Source: Neostapfia colusana (lineage: Eukaryota > Streptophyta > Magnoliopsida > Poales > Poaceae). Taken from it: a stretch of 64,000 nt of DNA. The stretch is from NCBI GenBank assembly GCA_030760725.1, contig JASWHV010000001.1, positions 28,827,928-28,891,927 of the forward strand, in the 5' to 3' direction. The notes under the pieces are model-generated. The model saw nothing but the letters and a program-made list of their open reading frames with translations, ran no database searches and was not told the origin of the DNA. Shown here in pieces: positions 10,564 through 22,278 of the stretch; within the stretch, counting starts at the first letter, position 1; each line of letters begins with the position of its first letter. The position numbers and the translations under genes are program-made.

Positions 10564-13500
10564 TGTGAGGACCGGAGTCCCGACAACCCGGATCACGTTG
10601 GGTAGTGTCACACGCTGCAACACCAGATAGTTCACATACGAAAATACGAAAATATTACAACATGGTGTTTACTTAGTTATACTACATCAGAGTGCGAGTT
10701 TTGAAACAGAGTTCGGAAATAACCGAAGTGTAGTTAAATATTATAACTCGACGGATACATAAGCTCAGGCGGTAGCGACGTATCGAGCCCAATGATATGT
10801 CACTCTAGCATCACATCGTTCACTCTTGCGGTGAGCTAGGTTCCCATTGAACCGTCCAACCCTCGACGGGTGACGCTTCATTCGGGAGCCATTCAACATT
10901 AACATCAGCAATGAAATCATGATCACTTGAAAACATAGTTTAACAAAACCCTGAGCAACTAATACTCAGCAAGATTTACCCGTTAAAAGACTCTCTAACA
11001 CCTGCACTAATATGCAGTGAAAATATTGGTAGTAAGGCTATGTTTCCATAAAAGAAGCCTAATCTTGTGTCCTTAATTAGCAAATTATAGCAGCATTTTT
11101 AGTGGCACAAAAGGATAACTTTTAGTTGGAAGCTAACCTAAGCACTCAAGTTTCCACACCAACAATTGATCTAATTTCAGATCTGACCATGTTAGTAGAA
11201 ATTCCACTTGTTACTATGCGACGACGCAGTGAACAAGCGGGACTCATTATCCTTGAGTGACGGTGATTCGAACCAATTTTCATTCCTGCAGGAGAAACCA
11301 GAAAGCACGACACGTACACACTTTCTGAAGTCGTATACGACGCACTTTGCAACTATCGTACGTGGCAACCTTTCTCAAGACACCCTAAATTCCTAAAAGT
11401 CTGCCGGCCCGGACAGGGGGTTTTCTACACAAGATGTCCGATCGGGACGATCTCCGTGAGCGGAAAACCTACTGCCCTCTCAACGCCTGACCAAGGTCAG
11501 CGGAATGATCGTCGGCATCCAGGGTGATCAAGTTACATTGGTTTACTAGTTCCTATATCACTAGCATGCTACGGTACATTCAATACTTGTTCAACAGGGC
11601 CGACTACGGGACGATCCTTAAGCGACACAAGCAGAACTACGCACACAGGATCATGTCCGGTTGCTTCCTATTACCTGCTCGGTCTCCATTTATTCATTGT
11701 GATCCAAGAACTCTTTGTCATTGTGGGGACCACCCCGTGGTTCACCCACTCTAAAATCGCATAGGGTGGTGCCGTGCGATGCGGCACCCAACAGCACACA
11801 CGAAAAGATTAAAGAACAACATACAAACTTTTATTTGATATAAAACAGCGGAAGTCTTTTACAAAACCTAATTAGCAGCGGAAGTATTATACATAGATGG
11901 CCTCTCATCCTAACTATGCAAAAGTGCAGCCGTCCAGCCTGGGGACGCTACACACTAGCAGCAAGTAACCGGAGATCACGACGGTGTGCAGGGCTCCAGC
12001 TCGGCCGTGTACCCCGACGGGGGCATCGCCTCGTCCTCGGAACCTTCCTCATAACTCTCACCTGCACACAGCTCAAATATTGCAACCGTGAGCACGAAGG
12101 CTCAGCAAGTCTTAACCGTCAACCCTAGACATGGAACTCTACATGCAAGGATGTGTAAGATAGATAAAGGACTTTATAATAAAGACACGCCTACATGTTG
12201 ATCCTTACTTTCAGTTTTATAGCAACAGTTTAATGAGCCTTAGGCAGCCCTCACATCGGAAGTCCACAATCAAACAAGAAACGCTTTCCTCCGATGTGGT
12301 GATGCCCAAAGTGGAATATAAACTTAATTAGCTCTATAACTACATCATACAAGGTTTCAAGACATTATAGTTCAATACAGCATGTTCAGTTGGCTTATTT
12401 TACTTCTTACTACGTGTCACAGCGCAGTGAACAAGCGGGTACTCAAATAACCGCGAGGGACGGTGATTGCAATCAAGACACACCCGGATAACATGTTGCA
12501 TACACCCACTTTCAGAAGTGTGATTCCACACCCCTTCCTACTCTGTTGTATGCAACAATCTTTCAAAGGAAACCCAAATGCCGAACCGGTCCATCCGTAA
12601 CGGGCAGGAGGTCCCCGCGTGGAGCGTGACTGTGCCCACCGGCAGATTTACACCTTGCTACCCTCAACCCACTCCTATTTACGGTTGGGTAAGTCTCGGC
12701 ACCCAGGTTAACCAATTACATCGGTTTCCTGGTTCCCATATGCCAGTATGCATCCGGTATTGTTCGATACTTGTCCAGCAGGCCCGCACACGACTCGGTC
12801 CTCAATCGATACCAACAGGGCTACGCACGTGAGACCTCCGCTCACTGCTTCCTATCCCCCCTGCTGGGTCTCATTTTCTCCACTTTTACGCCATTTTCTA
12901 TTCTGACCAAACCGTGTGATAAAACCTTACCTCGCAAGTAGATTCCAACTACTCGACTTCTACCGAGATCCTAAGCATATTAGCATGGCATTATCTACTC
13001 GTCGAGTCTGTAAGCTACCCAATCCTCCATAGGATTTAAAAGGTTATGCAAGTGGGGTTTCAATCACCCTAACTCTAATGCAAACATTCACCCTAGACGT
13101 AAGTGATACAAATAAAAAGCTTTATAAAAGGTACTTAAGTGCAAACCGGGGCTTGCCTGGTTGCGAGTCAAACCGGAAGTTAGCTTCATGTGGAAGGACG
13201 TCCAAGGGCTCCGGCGCGTCTTCAACTTCGGTCACTATTATGAAATGTAATAAAATACATGTGTAAGTATTAAGGATTTATGAGAATTGGACTTCTATTC
13301 ATAGCTATTGCTATTTAGAATCCTTAATTGGCTTTGGGATTTTGACAGTGGATACTAGACTCTCTAATGGTGATCTGAGCAAAATTTGGAGACATGTCAT
13401 TGCACAATGTAGTCTTTAAAATTCCTACAAGTACAATGCTTCTCTGAATTTTGAGCCCAATTCAGGAGCTTTGACATAGATAACAGTGGAAGATCTGATT

Positions 13501-16500
13501 AGGGTAAGTCTCCATGATTCTAACAAAATTTGTTTCACCATTTTTGGAGCTACCAACAGAGAGATATGAATTTTTGAAGTTGGGCAGGAGTTCTGAAAAG
13601 TTTCTGTTTAAATTTAAATTTCCAAATAAAGGCTGAACTTTGGAAGGCAATTTAGCCTAGCAAATGAACTCCAATGAAGCCCAAATTTTTACTGGAGATC
13701 AGTAACTATGAAAAGGATTATCTGCCCAAATTTGGGAATATTTCATAAAGAATTGCTTCTGTAATAAATCTTTAAAGGATTTATTAAAACAATTCTACAG
13801 AAATTCCTGGGCATTTTCATAGCCTAAAATTGGTTTCTATGTAAGTACTCCTCATTAGGATTCCAACAAAATTGGTCTCACCCTTTTTGGAGTTCCCTAC
13901 ACAAAGTTATGAGTCTCCAAAGTTTGAACTGTATTAGGAAATTCTGGAAATGTTTAAATCTCAGCTGTGGGTCCCACCTATCAGCTCTCTCTTCTTCCTC
14001 GTGCTAAACAGAGGAGCCCGCGACGTTTACTCCGGAGAGGGTGGCGGGAAGGGCTTTCCCGGCCATCTCCCGGGCTGAATCTCGCCGCTGCTCCATATTT
14101 GACCGTGCTGAACACGCTGGGAGGGTTGCCGGCGGCCGTAGCTCACCGGAAACCACCGCGCACCGGTGACAGCAAGGTTTTGAACTCCGGCGAGGTCGGG
14201 AACCCTCATTCCTCCATCACACGGTCAGTTTTTGGGCTCTAGAGCATCAGTGAACGATGTAGGATCCCGTAAGGGTCCCGGCCGCCGGTGAAACAGCTGG
14301 CAACCGAGGGCTCCACGGCGACCCGAGGTGCTTTTTGCACCGGCGACCAATAAAACAGCTAGGGATCCCTCATTTCTTGATGTTTTTGCTCGGTTCTTCG
14401 TCGAGGAGAGGCGCTAGGAAGTAGGGAAGCTGTGTGCAAGCTTGCTCAAACTCTAATGGATCGTGCGCCATGAATTTCTGGTTAGACCGAGCACTACCCG
14501 TCGGTGTGCAGTTTGGGGAAACGGTGAAATTCTCGCCACTGGTTCTAGCAATCGCTAAACGGCTTCCGGCTACACGATCAGGACACGCAAACGCACCTTT
14601 CTTGTGTAGGGAAGGGGCGGCGACACCGGCCGTAGCGCGCTGTCCACGACGACCTCTCTCGGTTCTCCTACGTTCACCCGAGAACCGTGGCTACTTTGTC
14701 AATTCCCGGAGCAATCAAGCTCGGGACGGTAAGGGAGAGGGGCTGGATGGCTAGAGCACTAGGGGACGCAGCTCTTCGCTGTTGGCAGCTCGAGCAACCG
14801 AGCTCAGTGGCTGTGGCGCGATCGGGAGGAAACGGCGGCAGCGTTCGGGGCGAAAGAGAGCGGCTGAGGCGCGAGTTATAGCTGAGGGGAAGCGAAACAG
14901 CTCCGGCGCACCCCTTGTCGTGATCCAGCCGAGCAACCCAGGCAGCAGGAGGTGGCGCGGTGCCCTTCCTCGGGCGCGGGTTCAACCGGGAGCTGGCGCG
15001 CTCCCGCTGTTCGACCGCAGTCGGCTGAGGCGGTAGCACATGTGGGTGGCTGACAAAAGGGTCCCACCTTCCCCTCTCTTAGTCAACTTTTCTCTGATAT
15101 TTTTCATCCAGCAACTCAGAATTAAAAGTCTTACTTCACCCCAAAGTTAAGGTTTAAATTTTCTGAATTCAAATGGTTTCAATTCTGGTGTAGAATTTGA
15201 ATTGTGTTTGATCATTTGAATTTGAAATGGAGTTTGAATTCTCCATTTTGTATTATCCCAAAAACATAGCAAACCAGCTCCAAAGTTTCCAATTTTTGGC
15301 ATGGCTGCTCATTCAAATGTGGAGGACACATTTGTTGAACCAAAATTGCAAATTGAGGGAATTAGAATTTGAAGCTGAATTTGAAATTTAGATTAGAGGG
15401 TTTCTCCTTTTAATCCCAAACAAATATTTAAACTCCTCCAAATGAGCTGAAATTTGGAAGGTTGAATATTTGGTGTATGAAGATCCAAGCTGTGTATTTA
15501 GATCTCCATGTTTGGAAGTTTTGGGAAGTCTAAACCCTCACTTTGAACTTACACCATTATAATTTAAAGTTTTTAAATTCCCCTCATTTTTCCTAAGTGT
15601 ACATGAGCTGAAGATTCTTGCTACCACTTTTTGGAGATTTTACAGTAATACCCATATTTCCTAGATAATCCTATAACTCGCGAGTAGTTTCCGACTACCC
15701 GACTTCTACCGTTCGATATGTCTAATTAGCATAGCAAGAATTAATAATATAGTCAATCTACCCACTGAGCTAACCAGGGATTTATAAGCCATGCAAGTGG
15801 AGTATCACCCAAATCCTAGAACTTAATGCACAAACACATAACACTAAGCACATATTGATGTAAAAATGAAATATTTATAAAATGGGCTAATGTAAACCGG
15901 GGCTTGCCTTGGCTTAATTCAGGGTTTATGTCAACTGCAGCAGATAAATCAAAAACTTCTTCCAGATTCCGCTACGGGTTCGTCTCGGTTTCTACCGATA
16001 TGGCAAACAAAAATGTAATACAATTATCAAAAACTGTAATATACTTTGTATCCTAGAGAATATTTGAGTTAAATAAGTATTTGAAATAGGGGTAATATTT
16101 TTTATCAGAAGTTACCGTTACTTGGATTTTCTGTTATTAAATCACACCATTTTCATTAACTAGCTGAAAGGGGTCCACCAATTTCATGAACTTATAGTCA
16201 TTATTTTATCATGATTGAATTACTGGAGGCCATAAACAGGATGAAGGCAGTTATCACAAATTTTAAAAATTTATTAACACATATTTGATTCTCTACAATT
16301 TAATTGACCTACAATTTAATTGACTGATATTAATAACTAATCAATTTACCAGGATCCGTGGGTCAAACAGAACTGAAACTTTTAATGTGAGTTGTAAGAC
16401 ATGCAAGTGTGTGATCCGAAGTTTCTCAAATTTTTCCAATGGTTGGATCTCCCAAAAAATAATTTACCAAGCTCTTACTAAGATCATTTGTAAATAAAAC

Positions 16501-17832
16501 ACAAAGCCCTTTCATGTGAAATAAAATATGTCAGAGTGTAGATCTGGTCCTAAGGAATCCAACAAAACTTGTTTCACATTTTCCTGATTTTTCTTGAATT
16601 TTCTACGATTTTTAGAAGTTCTCAGCACTTTCCGGAAGTATTCTGAAAAAGGAAAGCATGGGGTATTCCCGGGCCAATAGAGTTGGAGCCACACGGAGTC
16701 CCACGCGGATGGCTGCACGGGATCCCGTGGCACAGGAAATCCCCGCACCTGACTCCAGCGCGCGCCAGGCACCTCGGCCAGTGGCGGCGGCGGCGCTCGG
16801 CGGCTGCTCACCGGGAACGGTTAGTGGCGCCATTTCTCCGCCCGTCTTCGAGGGGAAAATAATCTGTGCGCCGATGTGGTTCCATTTGAGGGGGTCTATA
16901 CGGGAGAAGCTTACCAGATGGGGCTGGCGGCGAGCGATGGCGGCGACACTACTCCGGCAGCGGCGTGAGGCCAAAGGAAGGCACGAGGAAGCCTCCGGCT
17001 TGGTCAGTGAGCTTCTCGGAGTCGCTAAGAATGCCGGCAAGATTTCTGATAGAGGCGGGGGTGGCTGGAGATAGGGGCTCGACATGGAGGTGTAGTTCGG
17101 TGGCGGTCGAAGGTGTCAGAAACAGCAAAGTCCGGCTCGATCGATAATCCACCTGTCAAAAGAAGAGCTTAGCATGGCATGCCCAAGTGTGAGGATGACT
17201 GATGTGGAAGGAATTGAGTTTTCCCTTACGGCGGACAACACATTTCGCCGGGGAAACTGTGAAGGTTCGGCGGCCGGCTCCGTAGAAGAACGACAACTCC
17301 GGCTCGTATGGGTGCAAAAGGGGATGAGTGAGGCGGCTAGCATCGTTGAGGGCAGGCGGGCGCACATGGCAGCACGCTTGGTATTGGCCGGAAGCTTGCG
17401 GTGGTGCGGCGTGACGGTAGATCGAGCTCCGCGGCATTTTTGGGAGCGACAACTCGGGAGAACTCGGAAGCAGGTGAGGAAACACGCGAGTGTGGAGGAA
17501 GAGGAGAAAAGCTGCGCGGTGGATGGCCTTAACGCCGACTGACGCGGTCAGGGGGCATGCTCACCGTGGCAGCCATGCACAGCTTGCGGGGCTTCGAGGA
17601 GGAAGGCAGAGAGGATGAAGACGCTGAGATGCGGGCTCCACTCCCCTTTTTATTTTATTTTTTTTGTGAATTTCAAATCTGCAGCCCTCTTATAAATTCA
17701 ACAACAATTGCTTAGGGCCTCCTAAAATGGTAAAAATTTGCAGGGGTGTCCTACCTAATATACTATAAATTTAGATGAACCCAGATTTCAAAAAATAGCT
17801 TTTGTGCATTCTTTTGGAATTGGATTATTACA
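10564..17832. mobile_element. Solo LTR S1, interrupted by S2
   Basis: It begins TGtgaggacc at 10564 and ends ttattaCA at 17832, and is flanked by a perfect 5-bp duplication gacaa (10559-10563 and 17833-17837). After removal of S2 about 3.3 kb remains, the size of the other LTRs here, with no primer-binding site, polypurine tract or gag-pol, so it is best explained as a solo LTR left by LTR-LTR recombination. It shares LTR landmarks with E1 and B (for example ctcgcgagtag near 15678). Remaining own parts are 10564-11721 and 15645-17832; both are noncoding, and the GC-rich 16650-17600 part holds only short chance ORFs. Confidence 0.82.
11722..15644. mobile_element. Solo LTR S2 nested in S1
   Basis: It begins TGtggggacc at 11722 and ends gattttaCA at 15644, about 3.9 kb. 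The flanks gtcat (11717-11721) and gtaat (15645-15649) are a target duplication with one mismatch. The start resembles that of B (gggtggtgccgtg, ggcacccaacagcacac). No protein domain, primer-binding site or polypurine tract is visible inside. The GC-rich 13960-15060 part corresponds to the GC-rich middle of the other LTRs. Confidence 0.78.
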
Positions 17833-17837
17833 GACAA

Positions 17838-19422
17838 CATGCTGCCCATGCTGCTGGGCTAAGGCCTATGAAAGCAAAGCATTAGCACATTAATAATAAG
17901 TAAATGATATAGATGTTTAATATTTTAAGTTTTTACCTTTATTGCAGCTTGCATTTTTGCCGAGTAGCAAGCTTGATACTCCTCTCTGGCCTTGGCAAGC
18001 GCTTCTTGCTTCTGAAGCTTCTCCTGTGTAAGGCGTAGCTCCTCCTGGACACTCTCGGAGCTCCAGGTCCCTCTGCGACATCCGTCGGCTGGGTCCAGCG
18101 GACGAAAACAGCGAGGAGAAGCCCCTCGAAGGCCTTGCCTCCCTTGAGTCAACCACTCCATTGAAAATGGCAAAACTATAAAAAAGGAATAACAGTAAAA
18201 TAATGCAGTTCGAATTGACAGAAAGAAAACAGCTAGCATCTCACCGTCCATGCGCTTTACCACCACCGCTCGCATACACGGCGTTGACGTTGATTGGTGC
18301 ATTCTTCCAATCTTAGTCTTCGCTGTGAATCTTCACCGCCTCCTCCCCATACTTCTCCTACAAATACAAGCAATACATAAAACGTGTCAATAGCAATGTT
18401 AGTTAGAAATAACGTAAAGCAACTCGAGAACTCACCAGTCGAGATATCACCACCGGAGTGCACAACTTGTCGGCCTGTGAAGGGTCCCTTGCCCTGTGAC
18501 CTCTTTTCCACACATGAGCGTCGCTCAGTCGTTCATCGAGCTTGTTTACTATAAATATAATTTTATAGGTATTTTCATTACCACTCGTTTAGCCAAACGT
18601 ATGTCCATCCGGACCACACGTATGGCCTCCGGTAGACCCTCTACATAGTCGGGTCCTCTTGGACTTGGTGATGAAGTCCTCGCTGTACCATAGCCGACAG
18701 AGGACCCGGTAAGCCTCCAGACGGTCCCCCAACCAAGAAATCCCCATCTGCATGCATTTAGTAATTTATTGAAATAATGTTGACATTACAAAATGAGAAT
18801 CATAATTAAAACACTATTAGTTTACCTTGGCGTACTCCTCCTCCGTCAAGTACGTGTCGAAGCCGTCTCTGAACGCTGCAAGCTCCTGCCCCTGATGCCT
18901 CTTCAAGTAATCGTTTGTTGCGTGAATACGGCCATAGGAGATTGCCTGCGTAACAAGCTTTCTGACATTTTTGTTGAAGACGGCTCTCGCATGGTCAGCA
19001 TCCGCTGGATCCGCCAAACGGTACCGTCTCTACAATAAGACAGAAATATAAGTGTTATTAACCATTCTAGCTATTGAAGAACTAAATTTAAAACATGTAT
19101 TAAAAATACTTACCTAGAAAGTTGGCCCACACTGCATCCTGAGTAGTCCCGTACGTCGGGTCAGAAGCACAAGCGTAATCATCTGACATGACTTGGCAGG
19201 GATATGCTCATCACCGCTGCCAGGGACCTCAGCAGGGTAGTGCAAACGCACGAGGTTCCCTAAGACAGCGTTGACCTGTCTCTGGCGTCTTCTACCTTCA
19301 AAGGTAGTGTCCTCACATCCGCTGCAAGAAGAATTGTGCATCAAAGAGTTTTATCACTACATAATATTCTAAAGCTACAACGTAACGTCTTCTTACCTAT
19401 CGCTAATAGGGCGAATAGCCGG
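17838..19422 (-). pseudogene. CACTA second gene (Ptta/En/Spm transposase-like), middle exons
   Basis: Minus-strand exons with plausible GT-AG borders. An exon at about 19324-19115 holds RQRQVNAVLGNLVRLHYPAEV and, after a frameshift near 19180, DPTYGTTQDAVWANF. An exon at about 19030-18817 holds RLADPADADHARAVFNKNV, RKLVTQAISYGRIHA and TYLTEEEYAK. Further fragments lie at 18530-18430 and 18360-18250 (EKYGEEAV ... GGGKAHGR, with one in-frame stop). A coiled-coil exon (SVQEELRLTQEKLQKQEA) lies at 18180-17935. These are the hallmarks of the plant Ptta/En/Spm family, the DNA-binding partner gene of CACTA elements. The N-terminal exons lie beyond element D at 51189-51678. Frameshift and stop indicate a dead copy. 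Confidence 0.75.
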
Positions 19423-19512
19423 TGTCGGTACCCTGCAGACGAGGTACCCCCGCATAGAGGGTAAAAGACAGTCTGGGCCCCGCCTCCCTACTGAGGCGGG
19501 CCCTGGCATAGC

Positions 19513-20456
19513 CACGTGCCATTGGCTCCGAGGTCAGCCCTGGGGCTGCCACGTGCGCTTGAGTTCTAGAGCCGACACGTGCCATGGGCTCTAGGCGGAG
19601 CCTCCTTGCCGAGGTGAGGTCCGGAGCTGCCATGTGCCAGTTGGCTCAGAACCCCCTCCCTACTGAGGAGGTTCTCCGGAACTAACAGGTGCCCTGGGCT
19701 CCGGTCTGAGCCTCCCCACTGAGGTGAGGTCTGGAGCTGCCACGTTTATCCAAGCTCCGACATTCCTCATTGCTAACGTGAGCTCTGGAGCCGATACGTG
19801 CCCTGAGATTCGGTGTGAGCCTCCCCGCTGAGGTGTGGTCCGGAGCTGCCACGTGTCTCTAGGCTCAGAACCTCCTCCCAGCTGTGGAGAGATCCGGAGC
19901 CGACACGTGCCCTGGGCTCCGGTCCGAGCCTCCCCGCTTAGGTGAGGTCTGGAGCTGCCACATGTCTCTATGCTAAGAACCTCCTCCCTGCTGAGGAGAG
20001 CATTGGAGATGACACGTGCCCTGGGCTCCGGTCCGACCCTTCCCGCTGAGGTGAGGTTCAGAGCTGCCACGTGTCAGTTGGCTCAGAACCCCCTCCCTGC
20101 TCAGGAGGTTCTCCGGAGCTAACACGTGCCCTGGGCTCCGGTCTGAGCCTCCCCACTGAGGTGAGGTCTAAATCTGCCACGTGTATTTGGGCTCCGACAC
20201 TCCTCATTGCTGAGGAGAGCTCCGGAGCCGATACGTGCCCTAGGCACCGGTCCGAGCCTCCCCGCTGAGATGAGGTCCAAAGCTGCCATGTGTTTCTAGG
20301 CTCAGAACCTCCTCCCTACTGAGGAGAGCTCCAGAGCCGACACGTGCCCTGGGCTCCGGTCTGAGCCTCCCCGCTGAGGAGAGGTCCGGAGCTCCCACAT
20401 GTCTCTATGCTAAGAACCTCCTCCCTGCTGAGCAGAGCTTTGGAGCTGACACGTGT
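19513..20456. promoter_or_regulatory. G-box (CACGTG) array in D LTR upstream of TATA
   Basis: By eye I count eleven CACGTG cores between 19513 and about 20456, inside imperfect tandem units of roughly 110 bp built from ctgaggtgaggtccggagctgc-like and gacacgtgccctgggctc-like halves. CACGTG is the core bound by plant bHLH and bZIP factors, and ACGTGTC versions are ABRE-like. The array lies several hundred bases upstream of the TATA box, in the U3 part of the LTR. The right LTR has the same arrangement, also with eleven cores. Confidence 0.6.
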
Positions 20457-20933
20457 CCTGGGCTCCGGTCCGAGCCTCCCCGCTGAGGTGAGGTCCAAAC
20501 CTCCCTGCTGAGGTGAGATCCGTTGTGGGCCGAGGGTCGACGAAGTCAAGTAGGAAGTGTGCTGTCAGGCCGCGCATTCAAGGCTCGCGCCTTCCCTAGA
20601 AGCATGGCACACGGTGCACGCATCCGTCCTCCGCCTGACCACCATTACGGTGACAAGACAGGACGACAAGGCGTGGCAGCGGTACAGTGACGCGCCGACG
20701 GCACTGGGCCGCCCAAGCAGAACAACAAGACGAGGCGACAAGACAGTGTCTTCATCATCACCAGACACACGGACAGGGCGCTCAGCGCGCCAAGCGGCGG
20801 GACTTAACTCCCCAACCTACTGCTCTACTCAGAGTAAAAAAACCTAGATCATGTATAGGGTTCACATAGCTTCGGGGCCACTTGTCGGGCCCAAGCCACA
20901 TTGTAACCACCCCGGCCTTGGACTATAAAAGGA

Positions 20934-20940
20934 CCGGGGT
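20934..20940 (+). promoter_or_regulatory. TATA box of left D LTR
   Basis: TATAAAA within ggactataaaaggaccgg, a strong plant TATA context. The equivalent in the right LTR is at 50930-50936. Confidence 0.75.
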
Positions 20941-21181
20941 GACCAGCCGACAAAGGGTTCACAATCCAGCACCCTCTCACGCACACACGCGCAAGCAATA
21001 GAACAGACACTCCCATGGACGTAGGGTATTCGCTCCGGCAGCCCAAACCATGTAAATCTCGGTGTTCATCCGCTCTCTCGAGCCCGGTTGCGTAGGGCGC
21101 CAAGCCCCCTCCAATCAAAGAACCTCGCGGGCTGCTTCCGTAGCAGGCCGGGAGGAGTGTCGCAGCTCACACACTCCAACA

Positions 21182-22225
21182 GCCGACAATGTTGCTTCTT
21201 CTCTAGAAACTAGAGGAGAAGCTACATAATGGCTCCTCTTGGTCCGTGAACTTCTCTGCACCTCCGTGTCCTCGGACGACCCGGAAGGGTGGTCCACCGA
21301 CCGATAAGGGTGGTCAGCTGACCCAGACGGGTGGTCAGCGAACTGTGTCTCAAAAGGCGCCTCGACCTCGGGCTCTGACTCTAACTCTGGGTCATCCTAC
21401 AATATTATAATAGTTTTAAGAAATATAAATAAATAAATTAATAATGTAATGGAATACGATTGTTAAGTCAATTTACCTCGGTCCGCTAATAGGCAAATGG
21501 TCTGCCTGACAGCTCTGTGAGCACGTGTCACAACTGAGACCATATGCTCTCTCCAGAGCTACTACCCTGAAAAAGGGTGTACACCACGTCTCGTTTGCGA
21601 GCCATCATGCTCGCACTACTGAGAAACCTCTTCACAGTCCTCTTCATCCCCTTACCCTTGTCTGACGACATCCCATTTCAGCGATGCTTTGATAAGTATA
21701 ATTATTATACAAGACATAAATGAAACAATAAATGAAGAAAACATTACTTGTATTCATTTCTAAAAGTCATCATAATCTCGGCCATTTACTATACTACTTA
21801 AACCAGACCATCGAACTATTTTCGTGACTAGTTTCCATTTGTGCTTCTCGCGAGTGTGTACATCATCCTCGTCTCCAACTAAGTCATCGATCTCTTGACC
21901 AGGCTCAACGATAAATGAGGCTGACAGATATTCTTCTTGGTAGACATTATTGAAATCACCATCGAACGTCAGAGTATCAGGTACCCAACATCGCTTGGGG
22001 TATATAACTGTTCACGAGGATTGATCTTGTGTATGACCCACCAAGCACTCATCTTTTGGCAAGGATAACATAGATAATACACTTGTTCAACTTGGTCTGC
22101 AAGGACAAAAAAGTCGTACCCTCGCAGACTTTCGTTGTGTTTCACTTCAACCATGCTAAACTGGTTTTCACGGGTTCCATTATGGTTATAAAATCAGTCA
22201 TAATAAAAAAACTACTTTAAGTTCC
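21182..22225 (-). pseudogene. Duplicated CACTA segment between left D LTR and D gag
   Basis: Collinear with 51189-52233 but clearly diverged. On the minus strand it contains the end of the TNP2 gene (about 22154-21960: VEVKHNESLRGYDFFVLADQ, VYYLCYPCQKMSAWWVIHKI) and the start of the second CACTA gene (ATG at 21671, then a low-complexity charged part repeating DHPSGS-like units near 21290). The match to the right copy begins exactly at the LTR border and stops at gttcc (22225 / 52233), where this copy switches to the D gag region. Confidence 0.82.
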
Positions 22226-22278
22226 AGGTAGGTGGGCTTTCCGCGCTCTCCACACGACCATGGTGAACATCACCTCTC

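Larger units (their letters stand above)
19423..21181 (+). repeat. LTR of element D, left copy (1759 bp)
   Basis: It begins TGtcggtaccctgcag and ends cactccaaCA. It is flanked by gccgg (19418-19422) and gccga (21182-21186), and what follows is CACTA sequence, not a primer-binding site, so this copy behaves structurally like a solo LTR. A tandem GC-rich array with many CACGTG cores occupies 19440-20540, a TATA box lies at 20934-20940, and the remainder is R/U5. It is about 410 bp longer than the right copy, in the tandem array. Confidence 0.85.

Noticed and set aside
19660..20549. Repetitive ORFs in the left D LTR, and their equivalents at 49693-50604
   Set aside because: Translations of the tandem G-box units; open in several frames because the unit lacks stops.
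19423..22225. Ordinary 5' LTR plus leader for element D
   Set aside because: What follows the LTR is CACTA coding sequence also found outside the right LTR, with no primer-binding site.
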